Below, piece after piece: positions 1 through 13,500 of a stretch of DNA of 64,000 bases (position 1 is its first letter; every line of letters begins with the position of its first letter). The notes below the pieces were generated by a model. It saw nothing but the letters and a program-made list of their open reading frames with translations. It did not search any database and was not told where the DNA came from. A program made the translations under genes and the position numbers. The stretch comes from Rugalucina vietnamica (lineage: Eukaryota; Mollusca; Bivalvia; Lucinida; Lucinidae): NCBI GenBank assembly GCA_964017185.1, contig OZ024880.1, positions 38,158,329 through 38,222,328 of the forward strand, read 5' to 3'.

Positions 1-110
1 TTTCAAAATCCGGAATTTTCAAGCTTCTAGCCTGTTTCTGTGACTGTACAGCCTGATTTGTGTCGGACCTGTTCGGAAACCACATTATTGGTTTTCTCAC
101 GAGATGGCTC
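1..110 (+). mobile_element. GAGCC MITE, right half only (cut by window edge)
   Basis: It shows the family's right arm: TTTCAAGCTTCTAGCC, TGTGACTGTACAGCC, TCGGACCTGTTCGGAAACC and the terminal GGTTTTCTCAC...GGCTC. Confidence 0.75.
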
Positions 111-172
111 AAATGTCAAATGCCAACAATTGTTAATGTCATTGCTAGAATCTCCTGGGACAAGTGTATCTT

Positions 173-1261
173 TATACCCCCCGCCAAAACGAAGTTTTAA
201 GGGGGGTATACTGTTTACACGTTGTCCGTCCATCCGTGCGTGCGTCCGTCAGTAACATTTTGTTTCTTTAATATCTTGAAGACCCATTGATGGAATTTAA
301 TGAAACTTTGCAGGCATCTGCACATCTATGGGGCAAATATGTACATGCAAAAATTAAGGGCTAGGGGCCAGTCCCTTTTGAGTTACTTCCCTTTATAGTT
401 CTTGATGGCTTTTGTATACAGTGAAGATAGTGCATTTACGGGCCGATCAACTCCTACCACAGTTTTTGTTGGAACTTTTTGATATTATGCCTAAATGATG
501 TAGACCCTTTGGACATTTGCATGAAGAAATGTTATTGCGAAAAAATAATTTTTGACAAAATGACAGCTATGAGAACTTAGGCAATTTTTCTTAGTTTTTT
601 TTACAGGTAAGGGCTTTCACGGGCCGATCAACTCCTACCACAGTTTTTGATGGAACAATTTGATATCATGCCTACATGATGTTCACCCATTGGACATTTG
701 CATGAAGAAATGTTATTGCGAAAAAATAATTTTTGACAAAATGACAGCTATGAGAACTTAGGCAATTTTTCTTAGTTTTTTTTTACAGGTAAGGGCTTTC
801 ACGGGCCGATCAACTTCTACCACAGTTTTTGATGGAACAATTTGATGTCATGCCTACATGATGTACACCCCTTGGACATTTGCATGAAGAAATTTTATTG
901 TGAAAAAATAAATTTTGACAAAATTACAGCTATGAGAACTTAGACAATTTTTCTTAGTTTTTTTTTACAGGTAAGGGCTTTCACGGGCTGATCAACTACT
1001 ACCACACTTTGTGATGGAACAATTTGATATCGTGCCTAAATGATATACACTCACTGGACATTTGCACAAAGAAATTTTATTGCGAAAAAATAAATTTTGA
1101 CAAAATGACAGCTATGAGAACTTAGACAATTTTTCTTAATTGTTTTTGATGGAACAATTTGATATCATACCTACATGATGTACTCCCATTGGACATTTGC
1201 ATGAAGAAATTATATTGCTTAAATAATTTTTATGGTAAACAATTACCCTGCGGGGGGTATT
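173..1261 (+). mobile_element. Tandem-core element, TATACCCCCCGC family
   Basis: The hairpin TATACCCCCCGCC...GGGGGGTATA (173-210) is followed by GTCCGTCCATCCGTGCGTGC, then four ~182-bp units (GGGCCGATCAACTCCTACCA at 440, 621, 803 and, in variant form, 985) and a shorter fifth. The right end is CTGCGGGGGGTAT. No coding. A related element lies at 51537-53313. Confidence 0.8.
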
Positions 1262-1393
1262 TAATAAGCATTGCTTATTGACTCTTTTTTCATTTAATCT
1301 AATGAGGCCTTTTTCAAAACATTAGATGTTCCTGTGTTTCAAAACCAGTCTTCGCAAATGTAGACTTGTTAAATGATCAATATATTTTATTAG

Positions 1394-1534
1394 GGTGTGA
1401 TGTGTGTCAGAGGACATTTGATACTGAATGTGACCTACACAGACTGAGTGCAACAGTTGATAAGATAGTGTTCTCACGAGCATGGTCCAGTCTCCCGAGC
1501 TGTCTACAAATATACAGATTGGCGAACTCAGAAC
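1394..1534 (+). CDS. PRDM10: PRDM10 exon: Cys/His motif preceding the PR domain
   Basis: The acceptor is TTTATTAG and the donor is GTAAGT. Phase is 2 nt in and 1 nt out. It encodes CDVCQRTFDTEC..H followed by FSRAWSSLPSCLQIY. This resembles the conserved segment just before the PR domain of PRDM10 (WC..C...EC..H, then SRA.ASLP). The split first codon xGG would restore the Trp before the first Cys if the preceding exon ends in T. The outgoing phase joins exactly to the exon at 2800, giving a Gln codon. The 3' part of this exon, with its donor, is repeated four times downstream in the intron (see 1572-2150). Confidence 0.8.
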
Positions 1535-4500
1535 GTAAGTTGTGTACATCAATATTTACTGAGCCTTTTCAGTTGATAAAATAGTGTTCTCATGAGCATG
1601 GTCCAGTCTTCCGAGCTGTCTACAAATATACAGACTGGCAAACTCAGAACGTAAGTCATGATAAAATAGTGTTCTCACGAGCATGGTCAAGTCTTCCGAG
1701 CTGTCTACAATATACAGACTGGCAAACTCGGAGCGTAAGTCATGATAAAATAGTGTTCTCATGAGCATGGTCAAGTCTCCCGAGCTGTCTACAAATATAC
1801 AGACTGGTGAACTCGGAACGTAATTCATGATTTATATCCGTGCTCAAACACATTTGATTGCACAGATTAATGCAACATCACACATCACATGACAAAGTAT
1901 AGTGCAGAGATAGGAAGCCAGGTCAATTTTGCAACAACCAACTGCAAGAGTTCAATGCCATGGTTGGTTGTTGCCAAATTAATCTGGCTATCAATCACTG
2001 CACACCATTTCATGACGTGATGTTGCATCAATCTGCGAAGTTAAAGATTTTGTTGCAACTCTGTCATGTTGGGTAAAAAAGTGTTTTCATGAGCAGTCCA
2101 GTCTGCCCACCTGTCTACTATATACAGACTGGCGAACTTGTAATGTAAGTTACGCACATCAAAGTTTAAATGACGAACACCAAAAATTTTATCTTCCTGA
2201 AATGAAAGAAATTGGTTAAATTGAACTAAAGTAACTGAAAAGCAATTTTTGCAAAATCTATGATTTCATTTAGAAAGGTTAATACTGACTTTGCCATAGT
2301 TCACTCCTAAGTGACTTATAAAACAGACAAAACAAGATTGCAGATGACTAAGATCTATCCTTTTTACACCAATACCATTTTTTACCAGTAATCAGGTAAG
2401 GGACATACATTCTGACTGTTGTTTTAGAGGTGCATCTTGGCTTACACTGGTGCGTCAGTACACAGGCGCTTGAAGTTATTACCATAAATCATTAAAATAT
2501 GCCCTAAAACAATAGTGTCTACATAGCAATACAGTATTGCTGCGTAGACGCTTATTTGATGCATTATTTTTATGGCCATAACTTCAAGCGCCTGTGGTCA
2601 GTAAGTCTGTCCTGTTTTATTTGAGCCTTTGTGAGATCTGGGTTTCCCACCAGGTCCGATTTAAACCGGCCTGTTCAATCACAGAAGCAAGCCAGCAAGC
2701 CTTGAAATTTCACATTTAAAAAGAGGAGGCATCATACTATGAGCGAACACAAAGGCTGCAGATTGTTGGTTTTCTGATGTGGCGGCTAATTTATTTCAGA
2801 ACTAGGTGTGTTTGCAAAGCGTCCTATCTCAAAGTTTACCCAGTTTGGTCCGTTTGTCGGGGAGCTAACAGAACAAGAAATTATGCTTACAAACAGTGGA
2901 ATGCCTATTATGGTATGTTGTACCATAATTTTAGCTACTATTCTAATTTTTGCAAGTTTCTTCGTAAGAAAAGTGAAAAGCAAGCAATTACCAAATTTAC
3001 CATGAATTTGCCCTACCATCCTTGTTTTCTCATTGTTTTTTCCATCTTTCATGCTTTGTCAATCCAGTCCGCTTACCAATGCTTTGGATTGGTAAGCTGA
3101 CTGCCTTGTTGCAGCTATGACCCAGGTGTATTCAATGAATAATGTTAAAACTTTTAAACATATGTTTTATAACCTTGGCCCAGTTGTTTAAAATTAACAA
3201 TATCATTAGTTAACAATTTTTAAAATTTCAAACACGAATATTACAAATACACTGTTATTTTTTGCAGTGCAAAGGATTCTCAATTTTTATCAACAAAAAA
3301 TAACTGTATTTGCTTATGTAGTCGGCATTTACTTAACAAGTTGAGGTCTTAACAATGACGTTAAGCTAACGAAGTTTTGAACAACTGGACCCTGCTTGTT
3401 TTAATTATCTCTAGGTAGAGCAAGATGGTGATGTATTGTACTATGACACGAGTGACGAGAACAAGTGTAACTGGATGATGTTTGTTCGTAACGCTACCAA
3501 CTTTGCCGAGCAGAACCTAGTCATGTATCAGTATGGTCAGGAGATCTACTTCTCGGTTACAAAACCAATAGAACATAGGGGAGAACTCAAGGTATTATGG
3601 CTGTTTGGATTTGTGAGTTTTTTTATAATGTAAAGTCTGTGGTACCTAGCGCCACCAACTCGTCATGTATCAGTATGGTCAGGAGATTTATTTCTCGGTT
3701 ATGATGCCAATAGAACTTGAGGTATTATAGCTCATTTGACCAGTCCAGTTCATTTCAGTGAGGGTTTCATACTGCATGTTGCAATACATATAGTATCTCA
3801 TTAAGTATAACCCATTATGCATACATACTATATGAGCCGCCTCATGGGAAAACCAACAATCTGCATAGGCGAAAACAAAGACGCAGATCAGCTTCGCGGT
3901 AACCGCGAAGCTGATCAGCGCCTTTGTTTTCGCCACACGGATAGTACAATTCCTCTTCTTCTGAATTCCGAAATTTCAAGCTTCTAGCCTGCTTTTGTGA
4001 CTGTACAGGCCAGTTTGTGTCGGACCTGTTCGGAAACCACATTGTTGGTTTTCCCACGAGGCGGCTCATATAGAGCATATATATACCAGACAGCAAATCT
4101 TTGAAAGGAGATATTATGGATCCAATGAGCCGCGACACAAGAAAACCGGTCTTCGGGGTTTCCGACCAGGTCTGACACAAGCCGATCTGCACAAGCAGAG
4201 AAGATGACTAGAGATTGTAAATTTTGGATTTAGAATGTAGAGAAATTGTACTATCTGTGTAGCGAAAACAAAGGTGCTGATCAGTTTTGCAGTTACTTTG
4301 AATCTGATCTGCACCTTTGTTTTCGCCTAGGCAAAAATCTGGTTTTCCCATGACGTGGCTCCAATTAAAGATATGCGCAGAGGTGCCATTTTGGTCTTTG
4401 TTTATTTCTGTTCTTCATCAAATAATTTTAGTAGCCTTTGATTTCCACTCTTTATGACAAAATGTATTCCCCTTGTACAGCCGAATTTATAACATCACAG

Positions 4501-7500
4501 TCAATGACTACATTAAATGAGCCGCGACGCGAGAAAACCGGTCTTTGGTTTTCCCACCAGGTCTGACACAAACCAACCTGTACAGTCACAGAAGCAGGTT
4601 AGAAGCTTGAAATTTCGGATTTAAGAAGAAGAGAACTTCTGTCCTGTCCGTGTAGTGAAAACAAGGCGCTGATCAGCTTCGCAGTTACTGCAAAGCTGAT
4701 CTGCACCTTTGTTTTCGCATAGGCAAAAATCAGGTTTTCTCATGACGCTGCTTAAATGTAATAACTTGTTTGTTGCCTTCAGGTTTGGTACGCTAACCAC
4801 TATGCAGACAGACACAATCTGAACAGACTGGAACCCACAGAACAAGATATAGACAGTAAGTTACTGCTGGGTCTCGAGTTTATAAAACATTTATCTTGCT
4901 CAACTCAGCTGAGCATGAAATTTGAACTGCTGCTAAATACAGAAATAATCAAAATTGGTAGAAAATTCAGGTTGAGATTAGCAAGGCCTCTAATTTATCA
5001 TGATAATAAATGTTAAAATGCCATCAATTGTTGGCATTTTAACATTTAATGAGAATAATTTTATTTACAGTTTATACACAATTTTTGTTTTTCTTTGCTC
5101 ATGTTCATGTTTTAGATATGGTTTATGGTTTGATATAATATCTATCAAGGTCTTTTATGCTCAACAGGAATCATGATCAGACTGTTTAATATTGATAATT
5201 TGGTGACAACACCTGCATCACACACCTGCATGAAGTTGGATAGCCTCTTAGTGGTGTTATGCAATTCAGATTCTAAATCAAACAGTTTCTGTTATGTAAC
5301 TATAAATAATTGTCTGGCCAATGCAATGCTGAGTCAACATCAAAGAATTCTCTTATGTCACTATGTATAACTGTCTAGATGGTACTAGGTTACTGATAAG
5401 CAGTTCTTGGTTCAGTGTTCAAATTGGATCAGTTTAATGAACATGTCTGTTAAGCTATTATTATTCACAGGGAATGTTATTAATTTTGGGATAATAACTT
5501 GTTTTCTTCTAATATTAACATTTTCCTAATACTTTCATGGATTGAATTCAAAGTGCAATGGATTAACCCTAGGATAATGACTTATATGTATTAACACATA
5601 TACATGTATATTGGATTATAAAGGATTCTTGAGTAACATTTTTCTATCATTTATCACATTATTGTGATATATTCAGTTATGATTATGGATACCATATTAT
5701 GCTGGAACATTAGAATCTTTCATATAAAACAGTGCATTAAATCAACAGAAAGGCAATTCCACCAATCCAGGATTCTTCATTTAGATCACCATGACTAGGC
5801 AGAGTTTATACTACATGAATTTCAGGTTCTTGTATATGGTTACATGGGATAATGTGTAACTAATGTTTTTCCTTTTCTGCTTGAATTCATGTAATCTATG
5901 GTGCATATGACTTACATTTAGTATAAAAGAAATCCCCATCTTGGACAATTTAGTATAAAAGAAATCCCCTTCTTGGAATGTGTATGGGGCAAAGCATGGT
6001 TTTGTGGAGTGCCAAAGCTTAAAAGCCTTTCGGTGTTAGAAAAAGATCAGACTCTTAACTTCTCATGGTTGATTCAGCTGTGTATCGCACGCAGGCACCC
6101 AAGTCAACAGCTCGCCTTAAACATATTCGCTAAATTTCCATGCAGTCTTCAATTCCTTATGGTGGAATCAACAAGTGTCCAGATTAAGTGCCATCATGGG
6201 CTTTTCTATGCCATTTTTGTGTTAAAGTAAAGCAGAGCATTTTGTTTTTAGTTAAGTGTCTAGTCTGTGCCAGTGTTTATGCAATAAGCAAGTCATTCCT
6301 ATTGTGTCAGCAATTTAAGGCTTTGTGTCTTTCTTTATTAAGGGTTCGGAATTATTCTTTTGGTGGAATTAGTTTATTTTAATTCTATTGGTGGAGTTTA
6401 AGGGCAGAAAGTGTTGAGATATAGTGGCATTATGTGTTTTTTGAAGCCATCTTTTGTGTTAAAAAGAAAGCAGAGCATTTTTTTTTTTAAATTAGTGTCT
6501 AATATGTGTCAGTTTATAGGGGAAAGGAAGTCATTCCAAGTGTGTCAGTATTTAAATCTGATGTCTTTCGTCAAGGTGTTTTTAATTATTCTTTTGGTGG
6601 AATTAGTTTATTGCAATTCTGTTGGTGGAGATAGGAGAGCAAGTGTTAAGCATTAGTGAAAATGCTTGGGTGCTGTGTTTATGCATGAAATATATTATGT
6701 ATGTTCCAATGCTATAAACCTGTCATAGTTTTATTCTAGTTTTATCTAGTTAACTCTTCAAGCAGCCTCGGTTGCAGTGCTGAGTACTGACCCAAGTCAT
6801 AAGTTTGTTCAGATTGAAGTTCAAATGCTGGTTAATAAGATTAATATTATGGACAAATACCATAGCTCTTTTCTATTTTAAACTCTCACACAAGAGAGGC
6901 TGAGAGGCATGCTGTGTGTGCAATTTTATTACCATCAGTCCGGCGGCAGAAATTTTAAGATCGCTGTTTTCTTAATCACTTGATAATCTCACTGCTTTGT
7001 CTGGTGTGGGTTCAAGCCCCACACTGGCCACATGTAAGACAAGCCAAGTTCTGCTTGCGGGTGTGTTAGGTGGTTTTTCTCGGGGGTTCTCACATTTTTC
7101 ACCCAGCTACAGATTGGCCCACCTCATGAGCTGAAAGAATCTGAAGGGATGTAACACCGAATTGGAAAACAAAAATTAAATAGCCTGCTCATGGGCCATC
7201 TGATTACTGGTTATTCTCCTGATCCTGTCCAGGATAAGTGATGGGTCAAACCATCCATGTCACAGATTGAAAGTTTTATTCTTTTCTGATATGGAGTAAG
7301 ACTTAGAGGGTTTCATTCAGTCTAAGATGCTTGTTTGTAAAAATCATGTTTTGATTTAGCACAGTAAAGAATGGTTTAATTTTATGTCATCAGGTTAATC
7401 TTTATTGGGGAATTGTCCATATGACAAGTTCAGGATAGATGCAGTCAGTACTCTAGCCATATTATGATAATCTCAAGCTTAATATGGTCATGTCATGCAC

Positions 7501-10500
7501 CTCGTCTCTACTGCTGGATCGCACAGCATCATGCACTAATATATGGTTTGCACAACCTCTTCTCGACTGTTGGATCGACTAGCAGCCGCACAAGCGCTGG
7601 ATCACCCAGCCTCGTCTCTTACTGCAGGATCACCAAGCATCATGCACTAGCCCTGAATCTACCAGTCTCGTATCCACTGTTGGATCGACTAGCAGCACGC
7701 ACTAGCGCTGGATCTACCAGCCTCGTCTCCACTGTTGGATCGACTAGCAGCACGCACTAGCGCTGGATCTACCAGCCTCGTCTCCACTGTTGGATCGACT
7801 AGCAGCACGCACTAGCGCTGGATCTACCAGCCTCGTCTCCACTGTTGGATCGACTAGCAGCACGCACTAGCGCTGGATCTACCAGCCTCGTCTGAATCTG
7901 CTGGAACGCCCAGCATAATGCACTAGCCGCTGGATCACCCAGCCTCGTCTCCACTGCTAGATCACCAACAGCATGCACTAGCCGCTGGATCACCCAGCCT
8001 CGTCTCCACTGCTAGATCACCAACAGCATGCACTAGCCGCTGGATCGCCCAGCCTCGTCTCCACTGCTAGATCACCAACAGCACGCACTAGCCGCTGGAT
8101 CGCCCAGCCTCGTCTCCACTGCTAGATCAGCCAACAGCACACACTAGCCGCTGAATTACCCAGCCTCGTCTCAATCTGCTGGATCGCCCAGCATCATGCA
8201 CAAGCCACTGGATCACCCAGCCTCGTCTCCACTGCTAGATCGGCCAACAGCATGCACTAGCTCTGGACCGCCCAGCCTCTACTCTTTTTCATCTCAATCA
8301 CTGGATCACTTTGCATCATGCCACTGGATTGCCAGTGTCATACCTGGAGGGAGGATCATGATTCTTTTTAGGAGCACAAACTAAGAGGATCATGGCCTTA
8401 CTCAGTCTGAAGCCTCATATTTTTGTCATATCGGCTCTGGGAAATCAAATCATTTTAAGTATTGGACAATTCCTCAGATTTTCCAAAGCTCAAATATTCA
8501 AAGCCAAGACAGAACCAATTTTGAGATGTCGTAATTTAGTGCTTTTAGCAAAGCATTTAGTAATGATTAGTATATGCTGATTACTATGGTTTGTTTATAA
8601 GTTAGAATAATTTTAGGTGTTATATACATGTAAATATGCTATGCTATTGTTTAAATATTATACACAATGACAATTAGTGATGGTTTAACAGTATAGTTGC
8701 ATTGATGCAGAGGTATCTTCTAGGCACCAATTTAAGCTGTGTGGATTGTACTCGGGTATTATCTACTAGGCAGTCACTGACCAGTATAGCATGGGGTGCA
8801 TAACTATGATATCAACTGAGGAAATCTACATATGTATTATCTTCTAGGCTGACCATAATCAGCAAGCACAGTCAATTTATAGGTATTATCTTCTTAGCAG
8901 AGCAATCTGTTCTATCTGGTTGTTTCTCCTAGGCAGATCACAATAATCACAGCAAGTATGTGCCCAAGTGTTCATATGCAATAAAATCTTAAGGTGCAGT
9001 CTTAATAGAATTTAATTACACCAAACACCTGTTAGAGTGACCAGCTGCAAGTCACTTAGAGTCTGTTAGGATGGGTATAATGTTCATTAAGGTTTTGTTT
9101 AACATAATAATGGATAAACGATCTGCATGGAGATTCCTGCAGATGCAGCAGGGGCCATATGATCTTTGGGACTTATGATAAACAGCTATTATGGACACTG
9201 CAAAAGTAGCTTAACCAAACAATTTGCAGTTGTGTCACCAGGTGTCCATTCAGAATTTGTAGAGATAGAAGTAAATAGATCTTAGTTGTGATAATGAAAT
9301 TGTGGCATTTACATGCGTTTCGAACTAGCCATGTTTAGCTCATGCACCTTTGTTTGCCTTCCAACTAGGCAAACTTAGGGCCAGTTTGAGACCGCAGTTA
9401 GGCCAGAGAACTTGCACTAGGTTCATTCAAATAACTACTTCTGTGGTGCAGTGGATAGTTACTCTCCCTGTAAACCAGGGGTTGCAGTACTGGTCTTACC
9501 AGGGAAAGAAAAATACTTAAATTTAATGTCATGATAGTTTTGGATGTAGTAAGTAAGTAAGTAATTTGTTTGACCATGACAACCTACTGCTCTACATTAT
9601 ACATAGACGTATAGCTGTACCAGGATTTTCTACTACTGGTGCTGGGTTGTATCCATGAGCAAGATCCACCCATGTAACAATGGCTCTGTCTTTACATGAC
9701 TAAATGTTGACATTTTAGACTGGGATAATATTAAGCCCTATCAGGATAGCGTCATAGTGTGCTTATAAGGATGCAAGAACCTGCATTCATATTTCATCTG
9801 ATCAAACGTAGTTATGTATGAATTTCATACCATTGATTTATATGTTAGTATAAATGTTTGCATGTTATAGATTGATTGACCTAGTTATTCTATTTCACTG
9901 GCATGGTTATAAAATTATACGCCGAGGAGTCTACACAAGCATGATCAACAACTTATGATGGGATCGAACAGAGGACCCTATGGTTATGCTTCAGATCATG
10001 TCTTTAAACATGCCTTTATTAGATAGCCATCAACCTTACAGTGAGTAAAGACTTGGGATGTGTTTAACAACTTGTTCTCATGTCTCATCTGAATAGCAAT
10101 TAGAGTTGGCTCCATCCTGACATGACTAAAATAGTTGACTGGGATAAAGCTCAAACAAACAAACAAATGAGGAATTTTTCAGAGCTTCATTGCAAACTTA
10201 TATTTACAGGGATTTGATTGTCAATGATATCCTTATTCATTGTGTTGGTAATATCTGTACATGGGAAGAATGATTTGTTTCTCATTACTGGCAGTAAGGC
10301 CAAGGTTTCCATGAATTTTTCTCCAAAAAATAAAAGGAGTTTTTTATATATGGTTTTAGCCCAGGCTTTTCTGCCTTATAATGAGTCAAAACGGAGACCA
10401 AGTTTTGCTTTCATTGTTTTCTTTCAATTTTGTACAATTGGTATAAAATTGGAAGGGTATAATGAGTAGCTGGTCTGGAAATTATTAAATTTTGAGTGCT

Positions 10501-13500
10501 TTATTTACATTAAGTTACTCATCAGTATTGCAATCATGGCTCTAATATTTTGGGGGCCTCACTTGCTACCGCAAATTCGTTTGGCCTTTTTACCCCAAAA
10601 TATCATGCTTTATCAAGCAAGTATGCAAAAGTCAGGCTAACCTGAGTATGGGATTTACCTACGCAGTAGCAATCTTCAGGTCACATGCAATTCTTTCGGT
10701 TCAACAATTCAGTACCATGTCTGATACCGCAATTCGGAGTCGAGCTTATATATAAAAGGCAAGCAAGCATTAACAATCAAAGTCTAGATGACCTATTCAC
10801 ATCTGTTCATACTCAGACAATACATTGACATGCATCGCTATTATGCTTGGAAAGACCACTTTTCATGCACCGTTTCATGCTTGCTACAGCCTAAAAGAGG
10901 AATCGATTCACTGAACGGCATTCATAGTTTAGAAGTCCGACTGTAGGGTTGATCCCCAGGTTAGCCAAAGCAATTCAAGATAGTAGAAGTGAGCTGCCCC
11001 CAAGAAAGAGCCAAAGTTGTTAATTTTGTTTTATCTAAATTGTAGAAGTGTGTACATATTGTTTCTTGTGTTAAGTTTTAAGCTTTAGAGATATGATTAG
11101 TATTTTGTTTGTGATAATTGAATAAACCATGTCTAAATTTATCAACTTGTTTTTTGTGTATAAAATGAGAATAATTTTATTTACAGTTTATACACAATTT
11201 TTGTTTTTCTTTGCTCATGTTCATGTTTTAGATATGGTTTATGGTTTGATATAATATCTATCAAGGTCTTTTATGCTCAACAGGAATCATGATCAGACTG
11301 TTTAATATTGATAATTTGGTGACAACACCTGCATCACACACCTGCATGAAGTTGGATAGCCTCTTAGTGGTGTTATGCAATTCAGATTCTAAATCAAACA
11401 GTTTCTGTTATGTAACTATAAATAATTGTCTGGCCAATGCAATGCTGAGTCAACATCAAAGAATTCTCTTATGTCACTATGTATAACTGTCTAGATGGTA
11501 CTAGGTTACTGATAAGCAGTTCTTGGTTCAGTGTTCAAATTGGATCAGTTTAATGAACATGTCTGTTAAGCTATCCCGCCTGCCATCCCCAACACCACCA
11601 TTAGCTAGTCTTCTTTCACAATTGATAGGATGAGATATCTTTAGTTTGCTTATTATTAATTTACAGATATGAAATTCAAGGAAACTCTGATTCCGTCTTT
11701 GGGGTGGTTTTCTCCTATTATCTGCCAGCATGGCCTTTTTACCCCAAAATATCATGCTTTATCAAGCAAGTATGCAAAAGTCAGGCTAACCTGAGTATGG
11801 GATTTACCTACGCAGTAGCAATCTTCAGGTCACATGCAATTCTTTCGGTTCAACAATTCAGTACCATGTCTGATACCGCAATTCGGAGTCGAGCTTATAT
11901 ATAAAAGGCAAGCAAGCATTAACAATCAAAGTCTAGATGACCTATTCACATCTGTTCATACTCAGACAATACATTGACATGCATCGCTATTATGCTTGGA
12001 AAGACCACTTTTCATGCACCGTTTCATGCTTGCTACAGCCTAAAAGAGGAATCGATTCACTGAACGGCATTCATAGTTTAGAAGTCCGACTGTAGGGTTG
12101 ATCCCCAGGTTAGCCAAAGCAATTCAAGATAGTAGAAGTGAGCTGCCCCCAAGAAAGAGCCAAAGTTGTTAATTTTATTTTATCTAAATTGTAGAAGTGT
12201 GTACATATTGTTTCTTGTGTTAAGTTTTAAGCTTTAGAGATATGATTAGTATTTTGTTTGTGATAATTGAATAAACCATGTCTAAATTTATCAACTTGTT
12301 TTTTGTGTATAAATGAGCAGGATAAATTTCAGTCTCAGCTGAGTTGAGCATGAAAAGGTTTCTGGTGCATTTTGTCAGACATTCTGTCTCACCTATGGAC
12401 AGAAGAAGGGAAACTGGCATGTAAAGCCTGAGAGCTTGGCTCAGATGTTAAGGACGTTGGGGGTAAATTTCTTCATTTTGCTCATTGAGGAAAATCTTAG
12501 GCCATTGTTCTTCTTCTGTAGTAAAAGAGCAGCAGCAATAAAGACACATAACACTGCTTTATACAGGTTAGTACCTAGAAAATCTTTTGGCTCCCAGGTT
12601 TACTGAAGACGTTTGGAAAAAATGCTGTCTTGGATGTTAAACCACAATGCAAACACGTCTAGCCAATGAGGACATTTGATGTCTGAATGTTTATTTTTCT
12701 TGTGTCCAATATTTCAGTTCTGGAGGAGACAGAGTTCAAGTTCCATTGTTTTGAATGTTCCAAGAAGTTCAGAACAGCTGTAGGTAAGTATACTCAAATG
12801 CTTGGTTTATTTACCAAAATGCTTTAATCTTGAGAGCACTTAAATTCTTCAGTTTGAGCTTTGAGCTTGAGAAAACTGGTGAAATAGGTTATCACTTTTA
12901 TAGGAAAAGACGAAGAATCTGTGTTGTGTGTCACTGCAGAAATACAGATTATTAGGCGATTCTTTAAAGTGTGCCTTGTTAATGAACTTCTATAGATCTT
13001 CCTGATCGGAAGAAGACCAGAAACATCTGTTGAAGATCAATGCAGCCAGATCAGTTTCACAATGATGATTTTCTATTAGCCCCCTAGAAGCATCTTTTAG
13101 AGCATGCTAACATTCTTTTATAGTTTTCGAGAAGTAAGTATGTCACCTTGATGTCATTCTATTTATAGCTCTCCAGAAGCATCTGTTTGAGCATGATAAC
13201 ATTAGCTCTCAAGAAGTATGTCACCTTGATGTCATTCTATTTATAGCTCTCCAGAAGCATCTGTTTGAGCATGATGAGGAGACTGGTTCCTCTAAAGTTG
13301 AATCTACCTGGGACAGTCTGCTAGAACAAGAGAGCAGGAAACCAGTCAGCAGGAAACAGAAATCACAGATGGCACAGATCAGGAAGAAATACCTGGCAGC
13401 CAGAAAACTAAAGGTATTATATAGTCCTTTGCATTTTATTATTGTATATTTCATTCTTTCAATTTTAGTTTTCAAAAACAAAGGAATCTAAAATTATAGC

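Larger units (their letters stand above)
5049..12314. repeat. Composite repeat in PRDM10 intron: A...B·A'...B' arrangement
   Basis: Segment A (5049-5459) recurs as A' (11165-11575) and segment B (10582-11164) as B' (11731-12314), all the same way round and nearly identical. Two 65-codon ORFs, one in A and one in A', are identical. B and A' abut exactly. This looks like two head-to-tail units sharing ends: one with a 5.1-kb interior (5460-10581) and one reduced to 156 bp (11576-11730). B contains a TATA-like TATATATAAAAGGC (about 10748) and an AATAAA signal (about 11122). No long ORF occurs, so any mobile element here is non-autonomous. An LTR reading (LTR = B+A) is possible but weak, because the sequences following A and A' differ at once. 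Confidence 0.6.

Noticed and set aside
5173-11486. Two identical 65-codon ORFs
   Set aside because: Both lie in duplicated segment A/A' and show no domain, start context or conservation evidence; the identity reflects recent duplication.
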